DNA of 64,000 nt. Origin: Fundicoccus ignavus. GTDB lineage: Bacteria; Bacillota; Bacilli; Lactobacillales; Aerococcaceae. The notes beneath the pieces are model-generated. The model ran no database searches and was not told where the DNA came from. It saw only the letters and a list, made by a program, of their open reading frames with translations. The stretch is from assembly GCF_009659375.1 (NCBI RefSeq), contig NZ_WJQT01000012.1:24005-88004 (forward strand), given 5' to 3'. Shown here piece by piece: positions 1 to 9,682 of this stretch (position 1 is its first letter; every line of letters starts with the position of its first letter). The position numbers and the translations under genes were made by a program.

Positions 1-732
1 GATATCGCACAATGGTATGGCACAACAGAAGAATACTTGATGTCAATCAATGGCTTGCCAAACAACTTGTTGCAAATTGGACAACAAATTCTAGTTGTTG
101 CACCAACAACGGACGCAACAGAAACAGTACCAGCGACTGAAACAACCGAAGTTGACAGCAATTTGCGCAAAGCTGAATTACCACGCCTACACAAAGTAGT
201 AGAGGGTGACGACATCGCAAGTATTGCCAAAGAATACGACATCAAAGAAGAACAACTTTTAGAATGGAACGAGCTAACAGCTGATAGCACATTAGCTGAA
301 GGGGACGAACTAAACGTCACGAACCCTAACATCGAACCAAAAATTCACGTATTCGCAGAAGGTGATACGCTAGACAGCATCGCGACAGAAAACAACACAC
401 TCGTTGAAAACTTACGCAATTGGAATCAATTGGAAGAAACAGACGAGTTAGTAGTAGGCGACGAAGTCATCGTAACGGACCCAACGGCAAATTCATACAC
501 CGTGACACCAGGCGAAACGCTTAACGAAATCGCCCAAACTTTCGAAGTGACAGTTGAAAACCTACGCGCATGGAACGAACTTCCAGCCGAAGCAGTCCTC
601 GTTAACGGCACAATCTACATCTCAGCACCAACAGGCCCAACCGCCGAAGAACTTGCTGAGAAAGAAGCAGCCACAGAAGAAGCAACGACTGAAGAAACAT
701 CAGAAGAATCAAGCGAAGAAGCGTCTGAGTAA
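1..732 (+). CDS. LysM-repeat protein, 5' end outside window
   Basis: The frame is open from base 1, so the gene starts upstream; the TTG at 37 lies inside a LysM repeat and is not the true start. Four LysM peptidoglycan-binding repeats are visible: a partial one at the edge, then repeats opening with KVVEGDD, HVFAEGD and YTVTPGE, each with the xxxNLRxWN core and ending in a short beta strand. The last ~30 residues are a Glu/Thr/Ser-rich tail. LysM proteins bind cell-wall glycan; the missing N-terminus may hold a signal peptide and perhaps a hydrolase domain, which cannot be seen. A strong terminator follows. Confidence 0.85.
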   Translation, partial: DIAQWYGTTEEYLMSINGLPNNLLQIGQQILVVAPTTDATETVPATETTEVDSNLRKAELPRLHKVVEGDDIASIAKEYDIKEEQLLEWNELTADSTLAEGDELNVTNPNIEPKIHVFAEGDTLDSIATENNTLVENLRNWNQLEETDELVVGDEVIVTDPTANSYTVTPGETLNEIAQTFEVTVENLRAWNELPAEAVLVNGTIYISAPTGPTAEELAEKEAATEEATTEETSEESSEEASE

Positions 733-768
733 TCAGCCTAAATAAGAACAAACATTATAAGTCAAACA

Positions 769-826
769 AGCGCCACCCAAACATGAGCCGATCAACACAA
801 GCTCATGAAATTGGGTGGCGCTCTTT
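769..826 (+). terminator. Rho-independent terminator after LysM gene
   Basis: An 11-bp inverted repeat (AGCGCCACCCA / TGGGTGGCGCT) encloses a second inner hairpin (CATGAGC / GCTCATG) and is followed by a short T-containing tail. It lies 36 bp after the stop codon. Confidence 0.85.
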
Positions 827-930
827 ATAGATGAAACACGCAAGCGAGCGGATAACAGCCTCGGACTCTCCGAGGATTTCCTCACCAACACTCAAAATTT
901 TAGAATTGGAATTTTTAGGTGGTGAGGAGC

Positions 931-2374
931 ATGGATCCGAGTCAGAGTTCTATGAGGTATTTAGTAAAAACTTTAGTCAGTAGAATAGAAAGGCGCCAGA
1001 CTGCACCTTCTGAAAGGAATGAGTTTTATAATGAATTACGAAGCAATTTTATAAAGCAGCCAAGCATAATAATCGTCAAACATTCCGGGAGCTTTTCTTC
1101 CAGTTACACGTAAAAGACCAAATGGAATCATTCCATGCGCTTTACACTAAAAATAAGCAGAAAATTGAAGAGTTCTTAACCCTGGATGAGTTTGATAAAT
1201 TATTCGCATGGATGTCACTCGAGGAGCAGCGCGAGTTATACGAAATATTCTCTTCAATTTATATTAGTCAGTTGTTATCGCATATGGAAGTCGATAATGT
1301 TGTGAGGTTTTTAAATGATTTGTCAGATGTCGATACTCGTATACTTCTTGATTTATTTGCCACAGACAAGCGTCGTATGATAGAAAAATTACTAGCGTAT
1401 GAGCCAGAAGCTGCCGGTTCAGTGATGACCAAAAGTTTTTAATGGGAAAAGTTGAGGATAGGATTAAAGAAACCGAAGAGTGTGTTCGCGGTCTCGCTCC
1501 AAAAGAGGAAATGGTTTATTACATTTATGTCACGAGTGAGACAGGAAAATTAATTGGTGTAGTATCTTTACGTGATTTAATTTTACATACACATGAACAA
1601 ACTTTAGGCGATATTATGATGACTCGTCTGGTGTCGGTAGATTCAAGTGCGGATCAATAGGCTGCTACGAGAGTATCACAAGATTATGACTTGGTGGAAC
1701 TGCCTGTCGTCAATTCAGTTGGTCAAATGCTAGGGGCTATTACAGTCGATGATGTTATGGATATTATTGTTGAGGAAACGACCGAAGACTTTAATGAAAT
1801 CTCTTCGATTAGTAAGCCCAAAAAGCAAAGAAATTCTGAGGAAATAATTTGGAGTATTGCTGGTGCTCGATTGCCTTGAATTATTAATCTAATTTTCCTT
1901 GATATAATTAGTGCATCGCTTATTAATTATTTTGAAGAAACTTTAAATGAAGTAGTTTTTATTGGCGGCTTATATTCCAATTACTTTGGATTCTGCAGGA
2001 AACTTGAGCACTCAATCTTTAGCAGTAGCTGTGTATAAAATTATCGTAGGTGATAGTCGAAAAGATGAAAGTTTAGTCAAAGTCGTTTGGCAAGAATTTC
2101 TAGTAGGAACGGTTTTAGGTGTGGCAGCTGGATTAACTTTAGGATTAGTTGGTGTGATTTACTACGGCAATAGTTTATTAGCGATTATTATCGGCATTTC
2201 CCTATGGCTTAATTTGAGTATCTCAACAGTAGGGGGTGCGGTGATTCCAATCCTAATTAACAGTTAAAAATCGATCCAGCCGTTGCTTCAGGGCTATTTA
2301 TCACCGCAATTAACGATCCATTTGGTTCAATGATTCACTTTAGCATAGCGACTCAATTGTTGCATTTATTATAA
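931..2374 (+). pseudogene. mgtE: Decayed MgtE-type magnesium transporter
   Basis: MgtE is a Mg2+ channel/transporter with an N-terminal helical domain, two CBS domains and a C-terminal membrane domain. All parts are recognisable here but in broken frames. The N-domain spans about 1064-1440 (TFRELFFQLHVKDQ...EPEAAGSVMT). CBS sequence spans 1442-1830 with an in-frame TAG at 1658. The membrane part begins near 1860 after another stop, runs through 1962-2267, and resumes after a frameshift as KIDPAVASGLFITAINDP up to the stop at 2372. The ATG at 931 has a GTGAGGAG ribosome site. At least four lesions make a functional product very unlikely. A short CCTCGG/CCGAGG hairpin at 859-875 precedes it; I see no convincing Mg2+ riboswitch. 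Confidence 0.9.
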
Positions 2375-2393
2375 TTGAAAAGTATTGATAACA

Positions 2394-2447
2394 AATAAAC
2401 GGATTTTTAGAGGGACCTAACCATCTTATAAAATCCGCTTATTTTTA
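2394..2447 (+). terminator. Terminator after mgtE remnant
   Basis: Inverted repeat of about 14 bp (AATAAACGGATTTT / AAAATCCGCTTATT) followed by a T-rich tail. Confidence 0.75.
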
Positions 2448-2579
2448 TTGGAGAATAATTTTAATGATTGGGCTTACTTCGACTATCTATTCATAATCAT
2501 GATTGAAAGGTGAGTATACGGTTTTACACAAGTAGTCTAGATCATCCATTTTAAAAATCATATTAATGTTACCCTTAAA

Positions 2580-2598
2580 TTGAAAAACGCTTTCAATT
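2580..2598. promoter_or_regulatory. cre-like near-palindrome upstream of response regulator
   Basis: TTGAAAAACGCTTTCAATT resembles a catabolite-response element but is one base too long to fit the consensus exactly. It lies 76 bp before the regulator start, a plausible place for CcpA control of a sugar system. A nearby GAAAGCGT can also pair with its ACGCTTTC, so an RNA hairpin is an alternative. Confidence 0.3.
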
Positions 2599-2673
2599 AA
2601 CAGTGGGAAAGCGTATGATTATTTATAAGTGCATGTGTGATTATTAGCTTATTTAACTGAAGGGATGAAATCG

Positions 2674-4398
2674 ATGTTTACAGTATTTATTGTAGAGGAT
2701 GAGCAGTTGATACGCGATGGAATGTTAAAGTTAGTAGAGTGGCAGCAGCTAGGTTTTGAGGTGGTTGGGCAAGCAGCTGATGGTGAGTTGGCTTGGCCAA
2801 TGATTCAAGAGTTACAGCCAGATATTGTAATTACGGATATCCGAATGCCTTTTATGGATGGTTTATCATTGAGCAGGATTATTAAACAACATTATCCTAA
2901 GACTAAAATTATTATTCTGAGTGGCTATGACGAGTTTGAGTATGCGCAAAAGGCGATTAATATTGGTGTCGAACATTATGTGTTAAAGCCGATTACGAAG
3001 GCTCAATTGACGGACTTATTGGTGAGAATACGTGAAGAAAAAGTGAAGATGGTTGAACAAGAAGCATCACTCGCTTTACTACATCAAGAGGCGTTTAATC
3101 AAAAGCGACGTTTATTTTTTGAACAACTGCTGATTGACTCAAGAGAGGTTTTGGATTTGATTGAACAAGCCAATCATTTGAAGTTAGATTTATTGAAAGA
3201 TCATTATAAATTATTGCTGATAATGATTCAGCCGAAGGATCCGGGCTTTTTGGCTGATTTTTCTTGGAAAATTATCGAGCGTATACGCGGCGAAATGATT
3301 GAAAAATTAACAACGATTCCTGGTTTATTTGAGTATAAAAGTAGTAATGAACTAACAGTCTTTTTATTGGCTGCCGATGAAGAAATTCAGGAGAGAGCTT
3401 TTGAAGCAGAGTTTAAAATTCTAAGTTTTTTCGAACAAGAATATGATGATTTGGTGTTCTTGATTGGAACAACGAATTCATTTAATCGACTAAGTGAAGT
3501 GTCTGAGTATTATAATATTGGCCGTAACCGTTTATTAGAACAATGGTGGCGGATTAAGACAAATCAAATAAATTATTCTTATAATCCACCTCGAATTAAT
3601 TCTGTGCTGAAAATTGAGAAGCAAGGAGAAATTGTCAGAGAATTAAGAGCTATTGAGACGCATAAGGAGACTTTTAGTCATGGAAAGAAACTGGGAGAAG
3701 AACTAGACCATGAGTTAGATTTTCTATCCTTTGAGAAGATACCTGTAGAGTGGACAGATTCTAAAGTACTAACGGATTTTATTCTTGACGGACGTATAGA
3801 GGACATCCCTAGTTTTATAGAAAGAATTCTATCAGATGTGTCTGAGACGCAATGGCAAAGCCAAGCTTTTGTTCAATACATGTTTTTGAGTAGTTATATG
3901 GCCCTACAAGTGTTTATTCAAGCATTAGATCGAGACTTAAACAAAGACTTAGATCAAGCAATTAAATTACCAGTTGCCTTTGAACAAGAGCCATCGAAGC
4001 AACTTTTGGAGTCTTATTTAGAAGAAGCATTGGGCAATGTATTGGTAGCTCATCGTCAGAAAACAAAGAGTCGCTATTATAATGTAATAAAAGAAGCGAG
4101 TGCTTATATTTATGAACACTTTGGTGATGTTGACTTAAGATTGAATGACATTGCTGATAGTGTGAATATTAGTCCTGCTCACTTTACAACAATTTTTAGC
4201 CAGGAAACAGGTAAGACAGTAACAGAGTTTATTACGGAAGTCCGAATGGGTGAAGCAAGGATTCTACTACGTACGACTAATCAAACTCATTATGAGATTG
4301 CCTTAGCAGTGGGCTATCGAGATGTAAGTTATTTCAGTCGCCTGTTTAAGAGACATCATAATGTATCCCCTGGTAAATATCGTAAAGGGGTGATTTAA
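2674..4398 (+). CDS. YesN-type response regulator, receiver plus AraC HTH
   Basis: DNA-binding response regulator of 574 residues. The receiver domain (about 1-120) has the acidic pair E8/D9, the phospho-acceptor D55 in VITDIRMP and the conserved K105 in VLKPI. A long middle region without recognised motifs follows, then a C-terminal AraC-type double helix-turn-helix (about 475-574, with SPAHFTTIFSQETGKTV and YFSRLFKRHHNVSPGKYR). ATG 2674 is chosen over ATG 2665 because AAGGG sits directly against 2665 but 9 bp before 2674. The stop abuts the GTG of the histidine kinase, so the pair is co-transcribed. From position it should control the sugar importer that follows. Confidence 0.92.
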   Translation: MFTVFIVEDEQLIRDGMLKLVEWQQLGFEVVGQAADGELAWPMIQELQPDIVITDIRMPFMDGLSLSRIIKQHYPKTKIIILSGYDEFEYAQKAINIGVEHYVLKPITKAQLTDLLVRIREEKVKMVEQEASLALLHQEAFNQKRRLFFEQLLIDSREVLDLIEQANHLKLDLLKDHYKLLLIMIQPKDPGFLADFSWKIIERIRGEMIEKLTTIPGLFEYKSSNELTVFLLAADEEIQERAFEAEFKILSFFEQEYDDLVFLIGTTNSFNRLSEVSEYYNIGRNRLLEQWWRIKTNQINYSYNPPRINSVLKIEKQGEIVRELRAIETHKETFSHGKKLGEELDHELDFLSFEKIPVEWTDSKVLTDFILDGRIEDIPSFIERILSDVSETQWQSQAFVQYMFLSSYMALQVFIQALDRDLNKDLDQAIKLPVAFEQEPSKQLLESYLEEALGNVLVAHRQKTKSRYYNVIKEASAYIYEHFGDVDLRLNDIADSVNISPAHFTTIFSQETGKTVTEFITEVRMGEARILLRTTNQTHYEIALAVGYRDVSYFSRLFKRHHNVSPGKYRKGVI

Positions 4399-5844
4399 GT
4401 GCTTGAGAAAATTCGAAGAGAAGGTACTAAGAATAAACGTACAGATAAACGAATGGCTTTTAAAGAACAATTAGATCGTTGGTCTTTTTCGATTCTGTTT
4501 GTGTTCTCAGTAATGATAGCAATTTTATTAATTATAATGATGTTCTTTAACCATGAGTACCATGCTTCTTTACAGAATGCGAATGTGGCGGCAGAATTTA
4601 ATAATGAGTTTAAGAATAAATTGGATCTAGAGATGTACTATTATGTGGTTGGGGCTAGAGATTACCAAACTTTGCCTCAATCAGATATTGTCCAAGCTTC
4701 TGAGATTGTGGCTAGACTACAAGAAACAACGACAGATTCGATGAACCAGTGGCGCTTGCAGAGTATGTTGAATTTACTCAATCGTTTAGATGAAGTAATG
4801 ATTGAGCTGTCCGAGACACTAGGGTATGATGATCGAATGATATCTTTGGAGAATAATATCTATATTATTACTGGTTTAATTGAGACCTATATGAATGATT
4901 ATATCTCTGAGGAACTACAAGTTTTAGCTAATATTCAAAAAGTCATTCAACAAAGAACTTTTTGGGTAGTGGGTTTGAGCATTCTAACTTATTTTATTGT
5001 TTTATATGCTCTGGCAAGTTCAGCGGTTCGCTTTACTAGTCGGATGGTGTCACCCATTAAACAGCTGATACATAAGACACAACAAGTTGGATTGGGAGAG
5101 TTTTCGAGTGCCCCGATTCATACCGATAATGTGGAATTTATTGAGTTGGACCAAGGGGTTGACGTGATGAGTCAACAGCTCGAACAATTAATGCTTGATA
5201 TGACTGAGGAACAAGAATTGTTACGAAAGACTGAGTTTGAACTGTTACAAGCACAGATTAATCCGCACTTTCTATACAACACATTGGATTCGATTATTTG
5301 GTTGGCTGAAAGTGAGCAAAGTGAATTAGTCGTTCAAATGGTATCTAGTCTAGGAGCGTTTTTCAGGACGTCTTTAAGTAATGGAAAAGATGTCATTAAT
5401 TTAGAAACGGAAATGAAGCAGGTCGAAAGTTATTTGGAAATTCAGAAGATTCGATATAACGATGTATTAGAATATTCGATTGAATTAGATTCGTCTTTAT
5501 ATAGTTATCAAATTCCGAAACTGAGTTTGCAGCCATTAGTTGAGAATGCTTTGTACCATGGCATCAAACTCAAACGTGGTAAAGGTAAAATCAGACTATC
5601 AGGTGAAATTGAGGATGAGCAAATCGTGATTCGTGTTTGGGATAATGGTGTAGGTATGAGTCAAAGGCAATTGAAAGACTTGTCAAGGAATGTAAACAGC
5701 GAGAAACGTTTGACCCAATTAGGATTAATGAATGTGCAACAACGTTTAAGGTTATATTTTGTCCAAGGGAGTGGTTTGTCTTTTAATTCGGTGGAGGGTG
5801 AATGGTTCGAGGTGCAAGTGCGTTTTCCAAAGATAAGTCATTGA
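4399..5844 (+). CDS. YesM-type sensor histidine kinase
   Basis: Membrane sensor kinase of 481 residues. It has a transmembrane segment near residues 28-50, an extracytoplasmic domain of ~135 residues, a second membrane segment near 190-212, a HAMP-like linker, and the His_kinase domain with the phospho-acceptor in INPHFLYNTLDSIIW (H290). An HATPase domain follows, with PLVENALYHGI (N box) and WDNGVGM (G1 box). The GTG start is 1 bp after the regulator stop with AAAGGGG upstream. YesMN-type systems usually sense extracellular sugars or their binding proteins and activate adjacent transporters; the ligand here is not known. Confidence 0.92.
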   Translation: MLEKIRREGTKNKRTDKRMAFKEQLDRWSFSILFVFSVMIAILLIIMMFFNHEYHASLQNANVAAEFNNEFKNKLDLEMYYYVVGARDYQTLPQSDIVQASEIVARLQETTTDSMNQWRLQSMLNLLNRLDEVMIELSETLGYDDRMISLENNIYIITGLIETYMNDYISEELQVLANIQKVIQQRTFWVVGLSILTYFIVLYALASSAVRFTSRMVSPIKQLIHKTQQVGLGEFSSAPIHTDNVEFIELDQGVDVMSQQLEQLMLDMTEEQELLRKTEFELLQAQINPHFLYNTLDSIIWLAESEQSELVVQMVSSLGAFFRTSLSNGKDVINLETEMKQVESYLEIQKIRYNDVLEYSIELDSSLYSYQIPKLSLQPLVENALYHGIKLKRGKGKIRLSGEIEDEQIVIRVWDNGVGMSQRQLKDLSRNVNSEKRLTQLGLMNVQQRLRLYFVQGSGLSFNSVEGEWFEVQVRFPKISH

Positions 5845-5918
5845 TTTCGAAAAATTTTACCATTGGGATGTATTTGTAGAATAATAAGTCATATTGTGGC
5901 AATGATTATCCATATTAA

Positions 5919-5932
5919 TGTAAGCGTTCTAG
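5919..5932. promoter_or_regulatory. cre-like site upstream of ytfQ-like gene
   Basis: TGTAAGCGTTCTAG matches the core of the CcpA consensus TGNAANCGNWNNCA except at its last two positions. It lies 55 bp before the binding-protein start. Confidence 0.4.
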
Positions 5933-5986
5933 TTGTATCATATAAATGAACAAGTCGTTCAATAATAAAAAACAAGGAGTGTTCAT

Positions 5987-6964
5987 ATGCAAAATATAGT
6001 TAAAAGATTGATGACCTTAGTATCCGTTGTCCTTGGTTTATCATTTATTCTTGGTGCGTTTCCTACTACTGTTCAAGCTGAAGATTTAATCGTTGTTGGT
6101 TTTTCTCAGGTTGGGGCTGAATCGGACTGGCGTACAGCAAATACTAAGTCGATGCAGGATACTTTCGTTGAAGCTAATGGTTATCGTTTGATCTTTGATG
6201 ATGCACAACAGAAACAAGAGAATCAAATTACGGCGATTCGTAACTTTATTCAACAAGAAGTTGACTATATTGTGTTAGCTCCTGTTACAGAAACAGGGTG
6301 GGACACAGTTTTACAAGAAGCTCAAGATGCTGCCATTCCAGTAATTATTGTTGACCGTATGATTGACGTATCAGACGACGCTTTATTTACGACTTGGGTT
6401 GGATCTGACTTTAAGTTAGAAGGTGACAAGGCGGTTGAGTGGATGGTTGAAACTCAAGCGGAAGAATTGAAGATTGTCCATTTACAAGGAACCATTGGTT
6501 CGTCTGCTCAAATCGGCCGTACCCAAGGGTTAGAAGAAGGTGTTGAAGCTAACCAAGGTTGGGAAATTATTGCTCAACAAACAGGCGAATTTACGCAAGC
6601 TAAAGGACAAGAAGTTATGGAAAGTATCTTGAAGCAGCATGATGATATTGATGTTGTCTATGCAGAAAATGACAATATGGCTTTTGGTGCGATTGATGCG
6701 ATTGAAGCAGCTGGGAAAACAGTTGGTGTGGATGGCGATATCGTCGTGATTTCCTTTGATGCGACGCGAGCAGGACTTGATGCAACTTTAGCAGGTAAAA
6801 TCAACTATAACGTGGAGTGTAACCCACTTCATGGGGCACGTGTAGATGCCTTGATTCAACAGTTAGAAGCGGGCGAAGAAGTTGATAAGTTAGCTTATGT
6901 TGAAGAAGTAACATTTGATGCAACTACCATTACTCAAGAAGATATTGATGCTCGCGAGTATTAA
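5987..6964 (+). CDS. ytfQ: Sugar ABC importer binding protein, YtfQ-like
   Basis: Periplasmic-binding-protein-like sugar receptor, 325 residues. After a signal peptide (about 1-31, ending TTVQA-ED) the mature protein begins VVGFSQVGAESDWRTAN and continues with DDAQQKQENQITAIRNFI and YIVLAPVTETGWDTVL. These match the E. coli galactofuranose-binding protein YtfQ as I recall it. The signal peptide has no lipobox cysteine, although Gram-positive binding proteins are normally lipoproteins. AAGGAG precedes the ATG. It heads an importer operon next to the two-component pair. The substrate is inferred as a furanose sugar by homology only. Confidence 0.9.
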   Translation: MQNIVKRLMTLVSVVLGLSFILGAFPTTVQAEDLIVVGFSQVGAESDWRTANTKSMQDTFVEANGYRLIFDDAQQKQENQITAIRNFIQQEVDYIVLAPVTETGWDTVLQEAQDAAIPVIIVDRMIDVSDDALFTTWVGSDFKLEGDKAVEWMVETQAEELKIVHLQGTIGSSAQIGRTQGLEEGVEANQGWEIIAQQTGEFTQAKGQEVMESILKQHDDIDVVYAENDNMAFGAIDAIEAAGKTVGVDGDIVVISFDATRAGLDATLAGKINYNVECNPLHGARVDALIQQLEAGEEVDKLAYVEEVTFDATTITQEDIDAREY

Positions 6965-6990
6965 TTTACAGATTCATCTAAATTTAATCC

Positions 6991-7028
6991 GGAGTGTCTG
7001 ATATAACGTCGGATGCTCCTGTATTTAT
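6991..7028 (+). terminator. Stem-loop between binding protein and ATPase genes
   Basis: An 11-bp stem (GGAGTGTCTGA with TCGGATGCTCC, using three G-U pairs) and a 7-nt loop, followed by TGTATTTATT. The position suggests partial termination or 3'-end protection, so that binding protein is made in excess over ATPase and permeases. Confidence 0.6.
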
Positions 7029-7091
7029 TAATGCTGTGTGAGGTTGGTTTTAGTTGTTGTCAGCGAAAGCAAGAAAAGTGGGTGGAATTTT

Positions 7092-8609
7092 ATGAATGAA
7101 ACTGTGTTAAGAATGACTGGGATTGATAAAAATTTCCCAGGTGTTAAAGCGCTAAGTAATGTGGCGTTTGAATTAAAAAAAGGGGAAATTCATGCGTTAA
7201 TGGGTGAAAATGGCGCTGGGAAATCAACCTTAATCAAAGTATTAACAGGCCTCTATGAAAAAGATTCAGGTAATATTTATTTAAATGAAGCGCTAACGCC
7301 TGTTTCTTTCGATTCACCCAAAGCTGCACAGACGAGCGGCATTCAAACAGTTTATCAAGAAATCAATTTACTGCCGAATTTAACGGTAGCGGAGAATTTA
7401 TTTTTGGATAAAGAACCTCGTAAATGGGGAATGATTGACTGGAAGAAAATGAACGAGATGGCTTTTGAGTTATTGAAAAAATTAGACATTAAAATTGATG
7501 TGCAAAAGCAGTTAAGTGACTGTTCGATTGGCATTCAACAGATGATTGCCATCGCTCGGGCGGTGGATAGGGATTGTCAGGTTTTGATTTTGGATGAACC
7601 GACATCATCTTTAGATGAGGATGAAGTGAGGAAGCTATTTAGATTGATGACTTCATTGAAAGAACGCGGTGTAGGTATTGTCTTTGTCACGCACTTCTTG
7701 GAGCAAGTCTATGAGATATCTGACCGAATTACTGTGTTGAGAAACGGTGAATTGGTCGGGGCGTACGATACATGTAGTTTACCTCGAGCTGATCTGGTTG
7801 CGAAGATGATGGGTAAAACGATTGACGACTTGGAAAAGATTAAAGAAAAAGGTCAGGCTGTCCAAGATGAAATCAGTAGTCAAACTTTATTGGAAGCTAA
7901 GAACTTATATAGTACAGGCTCAATTAAGCCTTTTGATTTAACCTTGCATCCACGTGAAGTCATTGGAATCACGGGTTTATTAGGGTCAGGGCGAAGTGAA
8001 CTGGTTCGAACGATTTTTGGAGCAGATTCGCAAGATGGTGGCCAGCTCTTGATCAAAGATCAAGCGGTGACTTTTAAGACACCGATGAATGCAATGAAGC
8101 ATGGGATTGCTTATCTGCCAGAAGACCGAAAGAAAGACGGAATATTCGAAGATTTATCTGTTCGTGAGAATATTATTATTGCACTTCAGACCAAGCGGGG
8201 TATGTTCAAGCAAATCAGTCGTAAAGAAACTGAAGAGTTTGCGGACCGCTACATCGAGTTGTTGCAGATTAAAACAGCCAGTCGTGAAACGCCGATTAAA
8301 CAATTGTCTGGTGGAAATCAACAGAAAGCCATTATCGGGCGGTGGTTATTAACGGAACCAGAGTTATTGATCCTAGATGAACCGACACGAGGGATTGATG
8401 TGGGGACTAAAACCGAAATACAAAAGCTAATCATTGATTTGGCTGCGAAGGGGATGGCCATTATCTTTATTTCATCTGAAATAGAAGAAATGATTCGGAC
8501 CTGTAGTCGCATGGTGGTTATGCGAGATGGTGCTAAAGTTGGCGAGTTGAGCGGAGGTCAATTAGACCAAGAAACAATTATTTGGACAATTGCGGGAGGT
8601 GAGAAATAA
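7092..8609 (+). CDS. ytfR: Sugar ABC importer ATPase with two ABC domains
   Basis: Energy-coupling ATPase of a monosaccharide importer, 505 residues. The N-terminal ABC domain has Walker A GENGAGKST, signature CSIGIQQM and Walker B VLILDEPTSS. The C-terminal domain has the degenerate P-loop GLLGSGRSE, signature LSGGNQQKA and LLILDEPTRGIDVG. The open frame extends upstream to 7038, but ATG 7092 follows a GGTGG motif and starts where family members start. It lies 127 bp after the binding-protein gene, across a stem-loop, and 1 bp from the first permease. Confidence 0.93.
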   Translation: MNETVLRMTGIDKNFPGVKALSNVAFELKKGEIHALMGENGAGKSTLIKVLTGLYEKDSGNIYLNEALTPVSFDSPKAAQTSGIQTVYQEINLLPNLTVAENLFLDKEPRKWGMIDWKKMNEMAFELLKKLDIKIDVQKQLSDCSIGIQQMIAIARAVDRDCQVLILDEPTSSLDEDEVRKLFRLMTSLKERGVGIVFVTHFLEQVYEISDRITVLRNGELVGAYDTCSLPRADLVAKMMGKTIDDLEKIKEKGQAVQDEISSQTLLEAKNLYSTGSIKPFDLTLHPREVIGITGLLGSGRSELVRTIFGADSQDGGQLLIKDQAVTFKTPMNAMKHGIAYLPEDRKKDGIFEDLSVRENIIIALQTKRGMFKQISRKETEEFADRYIELLQIKTASRETPIKQLSGGNQQKAIIGRWLLTEPELLILDEPTRGIDVGTKTEIQKLIIDLAAKGMAIIFISSEIEEMIRTCSRMVVMRDGAKVGELSGGQLDQETIIWTIAGGEK

Positions 8610-8610
8610 T

Positions 8611-9681
8611 ATGGCAAATAGTAAAGAAGGCTTTAATTTAAGAAGATTAGCATCGCATCATTTATTTTTACCGATTCTTGCGCTAGTTTTAATGATGGTC
8701 ATTAACTTTATTCTCTCACCAAGCTTCTTCTCGATTACAATCAATAATGGCGTGTTGTATGGTTCCTTAATTGATGTGATGAACCGGGCCTCTGAATTAA
8801 TTATTCTAGCCATTGGGATGACACTAGTGACGGCTGCTTCCGGTGGGCAAGATATTAGTGTCGGAGCAATTATGGCTGTGACCGCGGCAGTCGTTACTCA
8901 AATATTATCGGGTGGCGAAGTCTCTGTGTCGCAGTACCAAAATTCGATTGTATTAGCATTGGGAGCTGGTTTACTAGCTGGTATGTTATGTGGCGCCTTT
9001 AATGGTTTCTTAGTGGCAAAGATGAAAATTCAACCGATGGTCGCAACCTTGATTTTATATACAGCTGGTCGTGGGATTGCGCAACTGATTACACATGGAC
9101 AGATTACTTATATCCGTGTAGATGCTTATAAGATTCCTGGTAACTATATTTCAGGAATACCGATTCCAACGCCGATTATTATCTCGACGGTCGTTGCGGT
9201 GATCGCCTTTGTTATTCTGAAGAAGACTGCCTTAGGTTTGTTTATTGCAGGGGTCGGAATGAACAGTAGTGCGGCTCGCTTAGTTGGTTTGAACGAAAGC
9301 CGAATTAAAATTATTGTGTTTGTGATTAATGGTTTTCTAGCAGGGATTGCCGGTTTTATTGCCTCAAGTCGTATCTATTCAGCTGATGCGAATAATATTG
9401 GACTAAATATTGAGATGGATGCAATTCTAGCCGTCGCTTTAGGTGGAAACTTATTAAGTGGTGGGAAGTTTAGTTTGATGGGGTCGATTATCGGAGCCTA
9501 TACGATTCAAGCTTTAACGACCACTTTATATTCATTAAATGTTTCCGCTGACCGCTTACCAGTTTATAAGGCAATTGTTGTTTTAGTTATCGTCATCGCG
9601 CAAAGCGAGACCGTTCAAAAGACTGTCAAAGAATTGCTCGCTAGTCGTAAGAAATTGATCAAAGTTCAAGGGGAGGTTTAA
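8611..9681 (+). CDS. ytfT: Sugar ABC importer permease 1
   Basis: Integral membrane permease of 356 residues in the RbsC/YtfT family. About ten hydrophobic segments are visible, and the family signatures VTAASGGQDISVGAIMA and ILAVALGGNLLSGGKFSLMGS are present. The start is ATG 8611, placed by GGGAGGTGAG upstream, rather than the in-frame TTG at 8590 that would overlap the ATPase. It is translationally packed with the next permease (1-bp gap). It should form the membrane channel with the second permease. Confidence 0.92.
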   Translation: MANSKEGFNLRRLASHHLFLPILALVLMMVINFILSPSFFSITINNGVLYGSLIDVMNRASELIILAIGMTLVTAASGGQDISVGAIMAVTAAVVTQILSGGEVSVSQYQNSIVLALGAGLLAGMLCGAFNGFLVAKMKIQPMVATLILYTAGRGIAQLITHGQITYIRVDAYKIPGNYISGIPIPTPIIISTVVAVIAFVILKKTALGLFIAGVGMNSSAARLVGLNESRIKIIVFVINGFLAGIAGFIASSRIYSADANNIGLNIEMDAILAVALGGNLLSGGKFSLMGSIIGAYTIQALTTTLYSLNVSADRLPVYKAIVVLVIVIAQSETVQKTVKELLASRKKLIKVQGEV

Positions 9682-9682
9682 G

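Noticed and set aside
861..930. Possible Mg2+ riboswitch before mgtE
   Set aside because: Only a small CCTCGG/CCGAGG hairpin is present; the region is too short and lacks the conserved M-box elements as I know them.
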